From: Methylobacterium nodulans ORS 2060
GTDB lineage: Bacteria > Pseudomonadota > Alphaproteobacteria > Rhizobiales > Beijerinckiaceae
Reading direction: 5' to 3'
Assembly: GCF_000022085.1 (NCBI RefSeq)
Contig: NC_011894.1
Location: 4,269,001 to 4,333,000, forward strand
DNA: 64,000 nucleotides
Shown: in pieces, positions 8,329 through 15,883 of the stretch
Position numbering within the stretch: the first letter of the stretch is position 1
Layout of the letters: each line of letters begins with the position of its first letter
Position numbers and translations under genes: made by a program
Notes under the pieces: generated by a model
Database searches by the model: none
Seen by the model: the letters and a program-made list of their open reading frames with translations, nothing else
What the model was told of the DNA's origin: nothing

Positions 8329-8569
8329 GGCTCACCTCCGCATTGTCGATCGCCATGTCCGGCTCGAGCCAGGCCGCCGCCATCGCGCAATAAACCGGCA
8401 GATCCGCCGCCGAGAGGTCGAACAGTGTCATGTTCTGACCGTCCAGGCTGATGAGGACGATCCTGTCGAGGCCGCACATCTTGGCGATGCGCCAGTTGAT
8501 GCCGTCGAAGGTCAGGACGCAGTGATCGTCATGCTGGGCCGAGTGACGCCGGGTGCGCGGGCTATGCAT
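8318..8569 (-). CDS. Hypothetical phage early protein
   Basis: 83 residues; a beta-rich middle (CVLTFDGINWRIAKMCG, RIVLISLDGQNMTLFDL) is followed by a helical end. Function unknown. It overlaps the genes on both sides by 8-11 bases. Confidence 0.55.
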   Translation of the reverse strand: MHSPRTRRHSAQHDDHCVLTFDGINWRIAKMCGLDRIVLISLDGQNMTLFDLSAADLPVYCAMAAAWLEPDMAIDNAEVSHVG

Positions 8570-9422
8570 GGCGCACCTCCGGCATCTCGTCCCAGGTGCG
8601 GCCGTCGAGGAGGCGGCCGGCGGCGGCCTTGCCGATCCGCAGGCATTCGGCGTCTTGGTCGTAGCGGCAGTGGTCGAAGCGCCCGAACCCGGGCCCGCCC
8701 GTCCAGCCGTCGAGGTGGCGCAGTTGGTCGACGTCGATCCAGTCGCCGTGCTGCTTGAAGTGATAGGCGACGCCCGCTGCGATGCACTGGTCGCGGATGG
8801 ATCGCGCCCACTCCGCTCGCATAGGCCGCGCGCCCGGGCCGCTCTCGCCGCCGACGATCACGAGGTGGATGCCGGTGAGGTCAATCTCACCGAGATCCTC
8901 GAGCAGCGGCTCGCAGGACAGGAACCTCACCCGCGCCGGCACGGTCCTCAGCGCGTCGGGGTTCCGCAGCCGGGCGCGGTCCTCGATCGTCGTGCCGAGC
9001 CAGACGTTCGGCCAGCCCTCGCCCCAGGCCGGCGCGCCGGTCGCCGGGCCCGGCAGCATCTTGGCGATGTTCTGCGGGCGCTTCGTCAGCAGCATCCAAT
9101 CGAGCTGCGGGGTCTGGCTGATCAAGTGCCAAGCGTCGTCGCGCCAGCGGCTCGGCACCTGGTTGTCGAAGAAGTCGGCCAGCGAGGCGCAGAAGACCCG
9201 GTGCCGCTCGCCGGCCGCGGCCGCGGCGCGGTCCCACTTCAAGGGCTGCTGCCAGTTCGAGGCGCTGGTCCGGCGGCGCTCGCCGGTCCAGAGGTGCGCC
9301 TGTCCGGTGCGCTTGGCCCAGGCCTCGGCGTAGCAGTGGTCACACGCCGGGCTGAGGCGAGTGCAGCCCACCCACGGATTGAAGGTGTGGTGGCACCATT
9401 CGATCTTGGTGTTTTCAGCCAT
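8562..9422 (-). CDS. Phage Gp37/Gp68-family (DUF5131) protein
   Basis: 286 residues. The N-terminus TKIEWCHHTFNPWVGC and the cysteines C20, C27 and C30 (GCTRLSPACDHCYAE) are the hallmark of DUF5131, found in mycobacteriophage Gp37/Gp68 and many prophages. The cysteine pattern and later segments (LLTKRPQNI, VRFLSCEPLLEDLG, VIVGGESGPGARPM) recall radical-SAM proteins, but the biochemical role is not established to my knowledge. Central gene of the leftward early operon. Confidence 0.88.
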   Translation of the reverse strand: MAENTKIEWCHHTFNPWVGCTRLSPACDHCYAEAWAKRTGQAHLWTGERRRTSASNWQQPLKWDRAAAAAGERHRVFCASLADFFDNQVPSRWRDDAWHLISQTPQLDWMLLTKRPQNIAKMLPGPATGAPAWGEGWPNVWLGTTIEDRARLRNPDALRTVPARVRFLSCEPLLEDLGEIDLTGIHLVIVGGESGPGARPMRAEWARSIRDQCIAAGVAYHFKQHGDWIDVDQLRHLDGWTGGPGFGRFDHCRYDQDAECLRIGKAAAGRLLDGRTWDEMPEVRHA

Positions 9423-9843
9423 GATCGTTTTCCCGGGCGCCGTGCATGAAGACGCCGAGCTGCACCGCGCCGCAGGTGCATGGGCCCGTCGGCGCGCGAG
9501 CGCCGTGGAAGTGGTTGGCTGGGCAGAGCGGGGCGTGCTTGTGATTGTCGGTGACCGCGGCGAACTCCGCCCGGATCTGGTCCAGGGCCTCGGCGTCGGT
9601 GGCGCCCTCGCCCTTGAATGAGCGGATGATCTGGCGGCCGAAGCTGTCCCGCTGGCCAGTGTCCCAGGTCATCAGCCAGAAAGTCTTGGTTTGGCCGTCC
9701 AGCCGATAGTCGTTGTGGACCGCGACCATCAGGCCCTTCTGCCGAAGACCATTGGGTGACCCGCGCAAGGCGTGCCAGACTTTCTCCATGTCGATCTGCT
9801 GCGGATTGCGGATCGCGATCTCGCGATCGAAGATGGTCGCCAC
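9415..9843 (-). CDS. Hypothetical phage protein with a Cys/His tail
   Basis: 142 residues from a GTG at 9843 (ATIFDREIAIRNPQQIDMEKVW), chosen because it follows the upstream stop by 11 bases; the open frame extends to 9909 but that would overlap the previous gene deeply. The C-terminal part holds HAPLCPANHFHGARAPTGPC and CTCG, a possible metal-binding tail. Function unknown; overlaps the DUF5131 start. Confidence 0.6.
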   Translation of the reverse strand: MATIFDREIAIRNPQQIDMEKVWHALRGSPNGLRQKGLMVAVHNDYRLDGQTKTFWLMTWDTGQRDSFGRQIIRSFKGEGATDAEALDQIRAEFAAVTDNHKHAPLCPANHFHGARAPTGPCTCGAVQLGVFMHGARENDHG

Positions 9844-9854
9844 GACGGCCCCCG

Positions 9855-10295
9855 TCAGAGTTCGGGATGAGCGGCAGCCGGGGCGTTCTCGGCCGCGCAG
9901 GTGCTGCACTGGTCCTCGCCGGCCCAGCCGCAGCCGCCCGGGCAGGCGTCCTCCTGGGTGCAGCCGCAGTCGCGGCAGATCCCGCCGAGGAGCGACGGGA
10001 CGCGCGGTGTGATGCCGTCCTCGGCCTCCAGCGCGCCGTCCGGCAGCACGTCAGACACGGCTTGGTCGAGGAGATGCGGCAGCAGCTGGAGCGCAGCGCC
10101 CGCAGCGCGCTGGATGATGTCGCCCAGTCCATCCTCATAGACGCGCTGCCACAGTCGCCGGGTGACGACGAGCTCGATCGCGATAGCGCCGATCTCGGCC
10201 TTCTCCTCGTTGGTGAGGGTGACCCACACATCGGCGCCGTCGAAGCGGGGGAAGGCCGGGCCGGCCGCGGCCGCGGCTTGGGTCTCGGTCGTCAT
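9855..10295 (-). CDS. Hypothetical phage protein with zinc-ribbon-like C-terminus
   Basis: 146 residues. The N-terminal two thirds are helical (LTNEEKAEIGAIAIELVVTR). The C-terminus carries a cysteine cluster (CRDCGC, then CPGGCGW and CSTC) suggesting a small zinc site. No family recognised. Overlaps the upstream gene by 4 bases. Confidence 0.6.
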   Translation of the reverse strand: MTTETQAAAAAGPAFPRFDGADVWVTLTNEEKAEIGAIAIELVVTRRLWQRVYEDGLGDIIQRAAGAALQLLPHLLDQAVSDVLPDGALEAEDGITPRVPSLLGGICRDCGCTQEDACPGGCGWAGEDQCSTCAAENAPAAAHPEL

Positions 10296-10771
10296 GGCCT
10301 CAACTCCGCAGCCATGGCGAGCGGGCCTGGACCGCCCGCGAGCCGCTGCAGCACCTCCTCGAGCGAGATGCAGATGTCAGTGGCGAGGAGCGCCATCAGC
10401 TCGGGCTCCTCGCCATCCTGGGTGAGGATCAGGCAGCGCTTGCCCTGACCGCAGAACCAGCCGGCTTCCAGGTGTGCGCTGCGCCCGCAGGGCAGAACGA
10501 GGACGCAGGTGTCGGCCCACTGCATGCCCCGCAGATCGCTGACGAAACCGCGGGCGGCGATCGGGTGCGTGGTCAGCAGGCGCCGGTACTCCGCGGCCGA
10601 CCATGCCTCCCAATTCGGGTCGATCTCCGACCACGCGAAGCCCGGCACGCCATTGAAGGGGTTGCGGAAGTCGTAGACCTCGTGGCCCGCCGCGCGCAGC
10701 GCGGCGACGACCGCCGGCTGCTTCGGATTGCGCCAGGACGAGGCGACGTAGATGCGACGGGACAAGGTCAC
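10292..10771 (-). CDS. Nucleoside 2-deoxyribosyltransferase-like protein
   Basis: 159 residues. The opening RRIYVASSWRNPKQPAVVAAL and the later ADTCVLVLPCGRSAHLEAGW match the nucleoside deoxyribosyltransferase/YtoQ-like Rossmannoid fold (substrate loop near the N-terminus, a G-R-S-H-E-G active-site strand). In phages such proteins are linked to nucleotide salvage or modification; activity here is inference. GTG start overlaps the upstream stop. Confidence 0.7.
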   Translation of the reverse strand: MTLSRRIYVASSWRNPKQPAVVAALRAAGHEVYDFRNPFNGVPGFAWSEIDPNWEAWSAAEYRRLLTTHPIAARGFVSDLRGMQWADTCVLVLPCGRSAHLEAGWFCGQGKRCLILTQDGEEPELMALLATDICISLEEVLQRLAGGPGPLAMAAELRP

Positions 10772-10923
10772 GCTCCCACAAACGAGAAGGCCGGGCCCGG
10801 GCCGAAGAAGCCTGCGATGTCGGCCATCACCGCCGCCGGCATCCGCCAGACGGCAGTGATCAACAGCTCGACGGCCGCGGCAGCGATGCTGATGAGATCG
10901 AAGAGGGAGAGGCGGTCAGGCAT
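10768..10923 (-). CDS. Small membrane protein
   Basis: 51 residues from ATG 10923 (MPDRLSLFDLISIAAAAVEL), with a hydrophobic helix about 8-23 and a second about 30-46. I chose the internal ATG because the longer frame would overlap the upstream zinc-ribbon gene. Short overlaps on both sides. Role unknown. Confidence 0.5.
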   Translation of the reverse strand: MPDRLSLFDLISIAAAAVELLITAVWRMPAAVMADIAGFFGPGPAFSFVGA

Positions 10924-11191
10924 GCTCCGCCTCCGCCTGCTTGGCATCTTCGGCCTGGGTGCAGGCTGGGCACAGATGTTCGAGGTCTGAGCCTTCACCA
11001 GCGACGGAGCAGCCGTCGAAGGTCACGGTCTCCCGCGGCGCGAGGTAGATCTCCCCGCCGCGCACCGCGTCGGTGGCGAGGTCCATCAGATCCCAGCCTT
11101 TGGGGATCGCATCGCCGGTCTCCATCCGGACCGTGAAGTCCTTCCGGCAGCGGTCGCACTCGACGTGCGCGATCACGTTCTTGATGGTCAC
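10916..11191 (-). CDS. Zinc-ribbon-like small phage protein
   Basis: 91 residues. CX2C pairs at both ends (VECDRCRKDF and HLCPACTQ) bracket a beta-rich core, suggesting one zinc ribbon. A CAGGAGCG Shine-Dalgarno-like stretch precedes the start at 11191. No specific function recognised. Confidence 0.6.
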   Translation of the reverse strand: MTIKNVIAHVECDRCRKDFTVRMETGDAIPKGWDLMDLATDAVRGGEIYLAPRETVTFDGCSVAGEGSDLEHLCPACTQAEDAKQAEAEHA

Positions 11192-11340
11192 GGCATCACG
11201 CTCCTGCGGATGAGGGATCGGGGCGCCCTGAGGGCGGGGTAAGACGGGAGAGGGCGGCGGTCACGGTCTCACACCACCAATGAGCAGTAGGTCGCTAGCC
11301 AAGGTGGAGGTAAGTTTATCAGCGGGCCAGGGTCAGACTC

Positions 11341-11583
11341 ATGCAGCGTTTGACAAGGACTCGAAGCCATATAGAGAAAGCGATCATTCACATTGTTCGC
11401 AACGTTCCGGGCAGCGAAAACATAAGATATTTTCGACTTATTGCGTCCACCGAATGTAATGAAGATCCTGGTGTCATTCTGTGTTTCGAGAATGGCGACG
11501 AGGCGGATTATCAGCTTCTTATTGAGGTGATCCGCCAGCTGGCGCACACAATGTTCCAGGTTTACGATGTGAAAGACGACTAG
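11341..11583 (+). CDS. Orphan small protein, paralog 1 of an inserted pair
   Basis: 80 residues, on the opposite strand to the surrounding operon and visibly AT-richer. It aligns end to end with the protein at 11706-11957: both open with a basic M-x-R-x-x-x-T-R segment, then I-x-x-x-I-x-R-x-V-P-G-x-E-x-I, and close with Y-D-V-K. The shared start supports ATG 11341. Function unknown. Immediately past its stop, on the minus strand, lies the 15-codon head of an interrupted gene. Confidence 0.65.
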   Translation: MQRLTRTRSHIEKAIIHIVRNVPGSENIRYFRLIASTECNEDPGVILCFENGDEADYQLLIEVIRQLAHTMFQVYDVKDD

Positions 11584-11628
11584 GCTCGTGCCGGCTGCGC
11601 ACAGGTCTGTGAGGCGGGCGGAGGTCAT
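11584..11628 (-). pseudogene. Truncated head of an early-operon gene
   Basis: ATG at 11628 with a good AAGGGAAG ribosome site starts MTSARLTDLCAAGTS and then runs into the antisense of the paralog-1 gene. It looks like the 5' stump of an operon gene whose body was replaced. Identity of the lost gene unknown. Confidence 0.4.
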
Positions 11629-11705
11629 GCCGCTTCCCTTTGACAAATGTAAGGGACGGCCGGGCACCCACGAGGCATACGCCCGCGGCGCAGGGGCGGA
11701 TCTAC

Positions 11706-11957
11706 ATGAAGCGCAAGTCGAAGACGCGAACCGAAATCGCTGATATTCTCTTGCAGCACATTCGCCGCGTTCCTGGCGGCGAGCATATCAAAGGCATTCG
11801 GATCGGGCCACGCACCGACGTAACGGTTTTGCCTTCGTTCGTTATCGATGTGGATGCGCAAGCCGGTGACGAGGCGAACACGGCTGTCGACGCGATCCGC
11901 CGAATGATGCCGATCCTGTACGAAATCTATGACGTTAAGAACTTCGCGGTGCATTAG
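11706..11957 (+). CDS. Orphan small protein, paralog 2 of an inserted pair
   Basis: 83 residues from ATG 11706 (MKRKSKTRTEIADILLQHIR). Clear paralog of 11341-11583 over its whole length: VPGGEHIKGIRI parallels VPGSENIRYFRL, and IRRMMPILYEIYDVK parallels IRQLAHTMFQVYDVK. A predicted alpha/beta mini-domain without known motifs. Its 3' end abuts the 12-codon head of a probable DNA methyltransferase gene on the other strand. Confidence 0.65.
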   Translation: MKRKSKTRTEIADILLQHIRRVPGGEHIKGIRIGPRTDVTVLPSFVIDVDAQAGDEANTAVDAIRRMMPILYEIYDVKNFAVH

Positions 11958-11969
11958 ACGGAATAGATC

Positions 11970-12005
11970 GCCCGCGAAGCTGTCGACCACGAGGGGCCGG
12001 GTCAT
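11970..12005 (-). pseudogene. Truncated head of a probable DNA cytosine methyltransferase
   Basis: The ATG at 12005 overlaps the upstream stop (ATGA) and encodes MTRPLVVDSFAG, which is motif I of phage C5 cytosine methyltransferases (normally VDSFAGGGG). Directly after the first glycine the reading frame enters the antisense of the paralog-2 gene, so the rest of the enzyme is lost. Confidence 0.5.
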
Positions 12006-12415
12006 CGCGCGGCCTCCACATCCGCCACCACAGGAGCCGGCGCGTGGCCGCCAGGGTCGCCAGGCCGCGGCTCGAACGCTTCCGGCGCCCGCGCCTCGAT
12101 CTCGGCCAGGAGCCGGCCGGCGAGGCCCGCCGGCTCGCCGCTCTCCAGCTTCGTCAGAGCGGCGCGGATTGGCGCGAGCGGCACGCCGTGCTGGAGCGCG
12201 ATCGACAGGATGACGGCGATGTCGCGCGCGTCGTCGGTCATCGCGGAGGCCAGCTTGTCGCAGTCGAGAAAGATCTCGGTGACGGGCGCGCCGGGGGCGG
12301 CCCAGCCGAGGCCGGCGGTGTAGCGGGTGCCGACCGGATCGTGCGGGCCGCGGGAGAACACGAAGTCGAAGACCTCGTGCTCGCGGCGGTTGGGCAGGCG
12401 CTCGCGGGCCATCAC
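12002..12415 (-). CDS. TSCPD-like domain protein
   Basis: 137 residues. The segment DPVGTRYTAGLGW, then EIFLDCDKLASAM and DIAVILSIALQHGVPLAPI resembles the TSCPD domain at the C-terminus of B12-dependent ribonucleotide reductases and as a stand-alone phage protein. The expected T-S-C-P-D signature itself is not present, so the match is to the fold pattern only. Overlaps neighbours on both sides by 4 bases. Confidence 0.6.
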   Translation of the reverse strand: MMARERLPNRREHEVFDFVFSRGPHDPVGTRYTAGLGWAAPGAPVTEIFLDCDKLASAMTDDARDIAVILSIALQHGVPLAPIRAALTKLESGEPAGLAGRLLAEIEARAPEAFEPRPGDPGGHAPAPVVADVEAAR

Positions 12416-12609
12416 ACCAGCCCCTTCTCGACAGCGACCCGCTCGGGCAGGCTCAGGGTGTGGGTGGCCTGCCCCGCGTCCGGCTCGATCTCGCAGGCGG
12501 ATTTCGGGATCCAGACCGCCTTCTCGCGGTCGCCGTCCGTCGAGACGAGGACGGCACGATTGGTCTCGTGGTGCAGGCGCACGGTGAGGTCGACGAGGTC
12601 GGAGCGCAT
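12412..12609 (-). CDS. Hypothetical small phage protein
   Basis: 65 residues (MRSDLVDLTVRLHHETNRAV onward), a compact beta-strand pattern with VWIPKSACEIEPD, typical of small phage accessory proteins that act on or resemble OB-like folds. The start overlaps the upstream stop (TGATG). Function unknown. Confidence 0.55.
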   Translation of the reverse strand: MRSDLVDLTVRLHHETNRAVLVSTDGDREKAVWIPKSACEIEPDAGQATHTLSLPERVAVEKGLV

Positions 12610-13028
12610 CACCGCACCTCCGCTGCCATCGCGACCACGACCGGCCCCATCACCGTCCCGGGCCGCCGCATCGCCGGCCAGTGCGCCAGCACCGGTGCGC
12701 TGCAGCGGACCAGCTCCGCCGCCCGGCTCTGCCGGACCACGACCTCCCGGCCCGCCTCCAGCGCCTCGACGATCGGGACGAGCTGCTCGCCGTGCCGCTC
12801 GAAGATCTCGGCCAGCACCTGGAGCCGGCGCAGGTCGTCCCGCTGCGCCCGCACATGCGCGATCACCTGTCGGGACTTGCGGTGAGTGCCCGGGAAGGCG
12901 CCGACGAGGCTCGCCTGCCAGTCCACGGCTTGAGCGAGCACCCCGCTTTTGCCGTCGGCCTCCATGCGGGCGGCGGCAAGGCTGGGCCAGTCGAATTCGC
13001 GCAGGTCGGCGATGGCAGGATCGATCAT
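12609..13028 (-). CDS. Hypothetical phage protein
   Basis: 139 residues from ATG 13028, which overlaps the stop of the XRE gene (ATGA). Largely helical (VIAHVRAQRDDLRRLQVLAE, EIFERHGEQLVPIVEALEAG). No recognised domain; probably acts with its operon neighbours in early phage functions. Confidence 0.55.
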   Translation of the reverse strand: MIDPAIADLREFDWPSLAAARMEADGKSGVLAQAVDWQASLVGAFPGTHRKSRQVIAHVRAQRDDLRRLQVLAEIFERHGEQLVPIVEALEAGREVVVRQSRAAELVRCSAPVLAHWPAMRRPGTVMGPVVVAMAAEVR

Positions 13029-13378
13029 CGCGCCACCCTCCCGGCAGCAATGGCGGCCATCAGGCTGCGGATTTCGGCCTGCCCGCTGTCGGGCAGCGCG
13101 CGGTAGGCCCGCAGCAGCTCGCGCTCCTCGCGCGACGGCTCGATGGCCGCGGCATCCGCGAGCAGGTCGCCGACATCGACCTGCAGCGCGGCCGCGAGCC
13201 GCGGCAGCACCTCTTTCGGCACCCGGTGGCCCCGCTCGAACCGGGAGATCGCCCCCGGCCCGTAGCCGATGGCCCGCGCGAGCTCGGACTGCAGGATGCC
13301 CAGCCTGCGGCGGCGGCGCTGGATGCGCTCGCCGAGCGAGCGCGGAGCCGTGGCCGTGGTCATGATGATGGGCTGCAT
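13025..13378 (-). CDS. XRE-family helix-turn-helix regulator
   Basis: 117 residues. Residues about 14-70 are a Cro/C1-type HTH: LGERIQRRRRRLGILQSEL, ARAIGYGPGAISRFERGHR, VPKEVLPRLAAALQVDVGDL. The C-terminal tail (SREERELLRAYRALPDSGQ) is the helical segment common in such regulators. It sits inside the leftward operon, distinct from the CI-like repressor at 17962-18732, so it may be a late-acting regulator. Confidence 0.8.
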   Translation of the reverse strand: MQPIIMTTATAPRSLGERIQRRRRRLGILQSELARAIGYGPGAISRFERGHRVPKEVLPRLAAALQVDVGDLLADAAAIEPSREERELLRAYRALPDSGQAEIRSLMAAIAAGRVAR

Positions 13379-14319
13379 CAGGCGTCCTCGGGCTGAAGGT
13401 GGCGGTCGTCGGCGCGCGCATCGGCGTCATCGAGGAGGCGCTCGAGCTCCGCAGCGATGGGCTGAAGGCCGTCGCGCTGGCGGTCGGTCAGGCGCTCGCG
13501 CCAATCCTCGAAGGCCTCGCGGCCGGCCCGGGCCTTCTCGCGGGCGACGCCGAACAGCTTCGGTTCGCTCGCTTCAGGCTGGCTCGGCGGAGGCGCGAGG
13601 GCCGGTGAGGGCGTCCCGCCCCGCGCCCACGCCGCGAGCTTCTGCCCGCACGCCTCGTCGATGGGCTGACCCTGCGGGAAGAAGCCCCGGTGCTGCTCCT
13701 GCACCTTGTGCGGCAAGTCGAAGCGCGGCTTGCCGGGCGTGTCCGGCGAGAGCGTGAAGCTCGCCGTCATCTCGTACATGAACCGCTTCTCGCAGATCGG
13801 CATCCAGCCGAGCGGGCGGACCTGTGTGCGCCCGCCCTCGCGGACGATCTCGATCTTCTCGTCGGCGCGCAGGCAGAAGATCAGCGTGGCGCGGCACTGG
13901 AGCAGCGCGCCCATCATGCGCTTGTGCGCGAGCTTGGGCTCCTTCCAGTTGCCGGGCGACTTCACGCCCGTCTCGGCGAGGTCGTCGGCCCAATCCATGA
14001 TCCCGCCCTCGCCGTCGTATTCGTGGCTGAAGCTGTCGAGGATCACGACCTCGGCGCCGGCGACCTCGGCCGCGCGGATGCCCTCGACGAAGCGCTCGGG
14101 CCGGAACGGCGGGCGCATGTCGGCATGCAGGAAGCGGTGCTGGTCGGCGTAGTGGAGGCCGCGCCGGGCCTCCGTATCGATGAAGGCGATCTTGCCGGAC
14201 GGCGAGATCCCCTCGGCGAGGCGCAGCGCGCTCTTGGTCTTGCCGCTGCCACTGGCGCCAGCCAGGGCGATGAGGAGCGAGACCTGCTCGCGGACGGCGG
14301 GAGCGAAGGTGAAGCTCAC
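13378..14319 (-). CDS. Phage AAA/RecA-like ATPase
   Basis: 313 residues from GTG 14319, which overlaps the upstream stop (GTGA). Walker A GASGSGKTKSAL at residues about 19-30, Walker B-like VVILDSFSHEYDGEGG, and a sensor-like region IFCLRADEKIEI. Such AAA_24-type ATPases accompany recombination exonucleases in prophages. The C-terminal third is low-complexity then helical. Together with the next gene upstream (PD-(D/E)XK nuclease) it suggests a DNA recombination or processing pair. Confidence 0.78.
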   Translation of the reverse strand: MSFTFAPAVREQVSLLIALAGASGSGKTKSALRLAEGISPSGKIAFIDTEARRGLHYADQHRFLHADMRPPFRPERFVEGIRAAEVAGAEVVILDSFSHEYDGEGGIMDWADDLAETGVKSPGNWKEPKLAHKRMMGALLQCRATLIFCLRADEKIEIVREGGRTQVRPLGWMPICEKRFMYEMTASFTLSPDTPGKPRFDLPHKVQEQHRGFFPQGQPIDEACGQKLAAWARGGTPSPALAPPPSQPEASEPKLFGVAREKARAGREAFEDWRERLTDRQRDGLQPIAAELERLLDDADARADDRHLQPEDA

Positions 14320-15293
14320 GCGGCATCTCCCATGTCGACGGGGCGCCACGGGCTCTGCGTGATGTCGTAGGACACCCCGGCGAGGGTCGGGTCCGCCTCC
14401 TCCCGCTCGGTCCAGCGGTTCGCGGCCCACTCCGGGTATTCGACGCGAAGGATCTGCGCCGGGTAGCCCGGCCACGTCTTTGTCGCGCGGCAGCGGTTCC
14501 AGAGGTGGAGCGCAGCGCTGACCTTCCGGGCGCCGATGCCCATGCCGACGTTGTCGGCCTCCGCCACCGCGATGGCGTGCTGCGGCGCCTCGTTCTCGAC
14601 GAACAGCCAGCGGAAGCTCACCCGGCCCGCGAACCGCGGGAACAGCGTCGCGAGCGCGCGGACGTAGAGGGCGGCCTGCACCTCCATGCCCATTGCCTCG
14701 ACGCGCCGCCCGAGGCCCTGCGGCGCGGCCGGCTGGTCACCCGTCTTGACGTCCCAGATGATGACCCGGTTCGCGCGGAACTCGACGCGGTCCATCATGA
14801 TCCGGACCCACGCCCCGGTCGGGTCGCGCACCACCGCGACGACCTCGGACGGCGCGTCGGCGAAGCCCTCACAGTCCGGGATCTCGGCGAGCTGCGCGGT
14901 CACGGCCTGCGCCATCGCCTCGGCCTGGGCGAGGTCGGGCGCGAGGATCGGGCAGAGCCCGTCCGCGTAGGCGTCGGCGCGTTCGGCCTTCGCCTTGGCC
15001 GTGCGGTAATCGTCGGCATCGATGACGACGAGGCCGGTGCCACGCCCGAGGATCAGCTTGTGGGCCGCAGTGCCGATTTCCTTCGCGCGGGTCGGATCTC
15101 GCTCAATTCCGTCCGAGCCGAACCGCGGATGGGCGAGCCATGCGTGGCGCGGGCTGCGGTGGATGAGGAGGTCTGCGATCGACGAGCTCAGGCTCGGCTC
15201 GGGCGCTGGATCGTCGTGGTAGATCTCGGCCGGCATGTGGAAAAGGCCGGGCCCGGGCACGCGGCCCGCGGAGTGGGGGCGGATGTCCATCAC
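14316..15293 (-). CDS. PD-(D/E)XK nuclease (RecE-type exonuclease-like)
   Basis: 325 residues. The catalytic pattern is visible: a conserved GTAAHKLILG helix (residues about 74-83), then IMMDRVEF ... IIWDVKTGDQ, giving D, (D/E)xK (D-V-K). This is the layout of the PDDEXK_1/RecE-like phage exonucleases that resect DNA for annealing. Starts at ATG 15293 (second Met two codons on). Overlaps neighbours by 4 bases each side. Confidence 0.78.
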   Translation of the reverse strand: MMDIRPHSAGRVPGPGLFHMPAEIYHDDPAPEPSLSSSIADLLIHRSPRHAWLAHPRFGSDGIERDPTRAKEIGTAAHKLILGRGTGLVVIDADDYRTAKAKAERADAYADGLCPILAPDLAQAEAMAQAVTAQLAEIPDCEGFADAPSEVVAVVRDPTGAWVRIMMDRVEFRANRVIIWDVKTGDQPAAPQGLGRRVEAMGMEVQAALYVRALATLFPRFAGRVSFRWLFVENEAPQHAIAVAEADNVGMGIGARKVSAALHLWNRCRATKTWPGYPAQILRVEYPEWAANRWTEREEADPTLAGVSYDITQSPWRPVDMGDAA

Positions 15294-15679
15294 TCGGCCG
15301 CCTCCAGGAAGGGGCTGGAGGCGCGCGCGGCCGCGGCGACCTCATCGGCGGTGCGGGTGCGCATCAGCAGGCAGCGATCCACGACCGGCGCCGCAGCGAG
15401 GGCGGAGCTCCAGCGCACCCAGACGTCCTCGCCGTCGAGCGCCCGGACGATGCCGCGGAGGTCTTCCTCGCCCTCGGCATCCGCCAGGGTGACCTCATCG
15501 CCGACGGCAATCAGCGTTTCGGCGAGGTCGGCGGACTCACGGCGTGCCATGACGTCCTCGCCATACCCCTCGACCTTCGCGAAGATCAGGTTCGGGTCGT
15601 TGTGACCTGCGAACTCCACCACGGCCCGCACGAGGATCACGTCCCCGCGCACAAGCGTCTGGTCGGCAGGAATCGGCAT
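15290..15679 (-). CDS. Hypothetical phage protein
   Basis: 129 residues, beta-rich and acidic (GDVILVRAVVEFAGHNDPN, VWVRWSSALAAAPVVDRC). No recognised domain. Overlaps the nuclease start; only 3 bases from the next upstream gene. Confidence 0.6.
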   Translation of the reverse strand: MPIPADQTLVRGDVILVRAVVEFAGHNDPNLIFAKVEGYGEDVMARRESADLAETLIAVGDEVTLADAEGEEDLRGIVRALDGEDVWVRWSSALAAAPVVDRCLLMRTRTADEVAAAARASSPFLEAAE

Positions 15680-15682
15680 GGA

Positions 15683-15877
15683 TCAGTCCTCCTTGGTGGG
15701 GCTGGTGTCGGACCCGGCCCGCGCCTGCAGGCGAGCGATGCGGGCCTCGGTGGCGAGGGCGAGCTGGCGGGCGCTAGCGTCTTCAGCGCGGGCCGCGGCC
15801 GCGATGCGCTCCAGGCGGTCGGCGGAGCGACGTGCCCGCCGCTCGGCCGGGGTCTCGGGCTCGGCCCGGCGGGTCAC
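15683..15877 (-). CDS. Small basic coiled protein
   Basis: 64 residues, almost entirely charged helix (ERRARRSADRLERIAAAARA), no hydrophobic segment. Fits tightly between the TAXI-like gene (stop at 15884) and its downstream neighbour. Function unknown. Confidence 0.5.
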   Translation of the reverse strand: MTRRAEPETPAERRARRSADRLERIAAAARAEDASARQLALATEARIARLQARAGSDTSPTKED

Positions 15878-15883
15878 GAGCGG

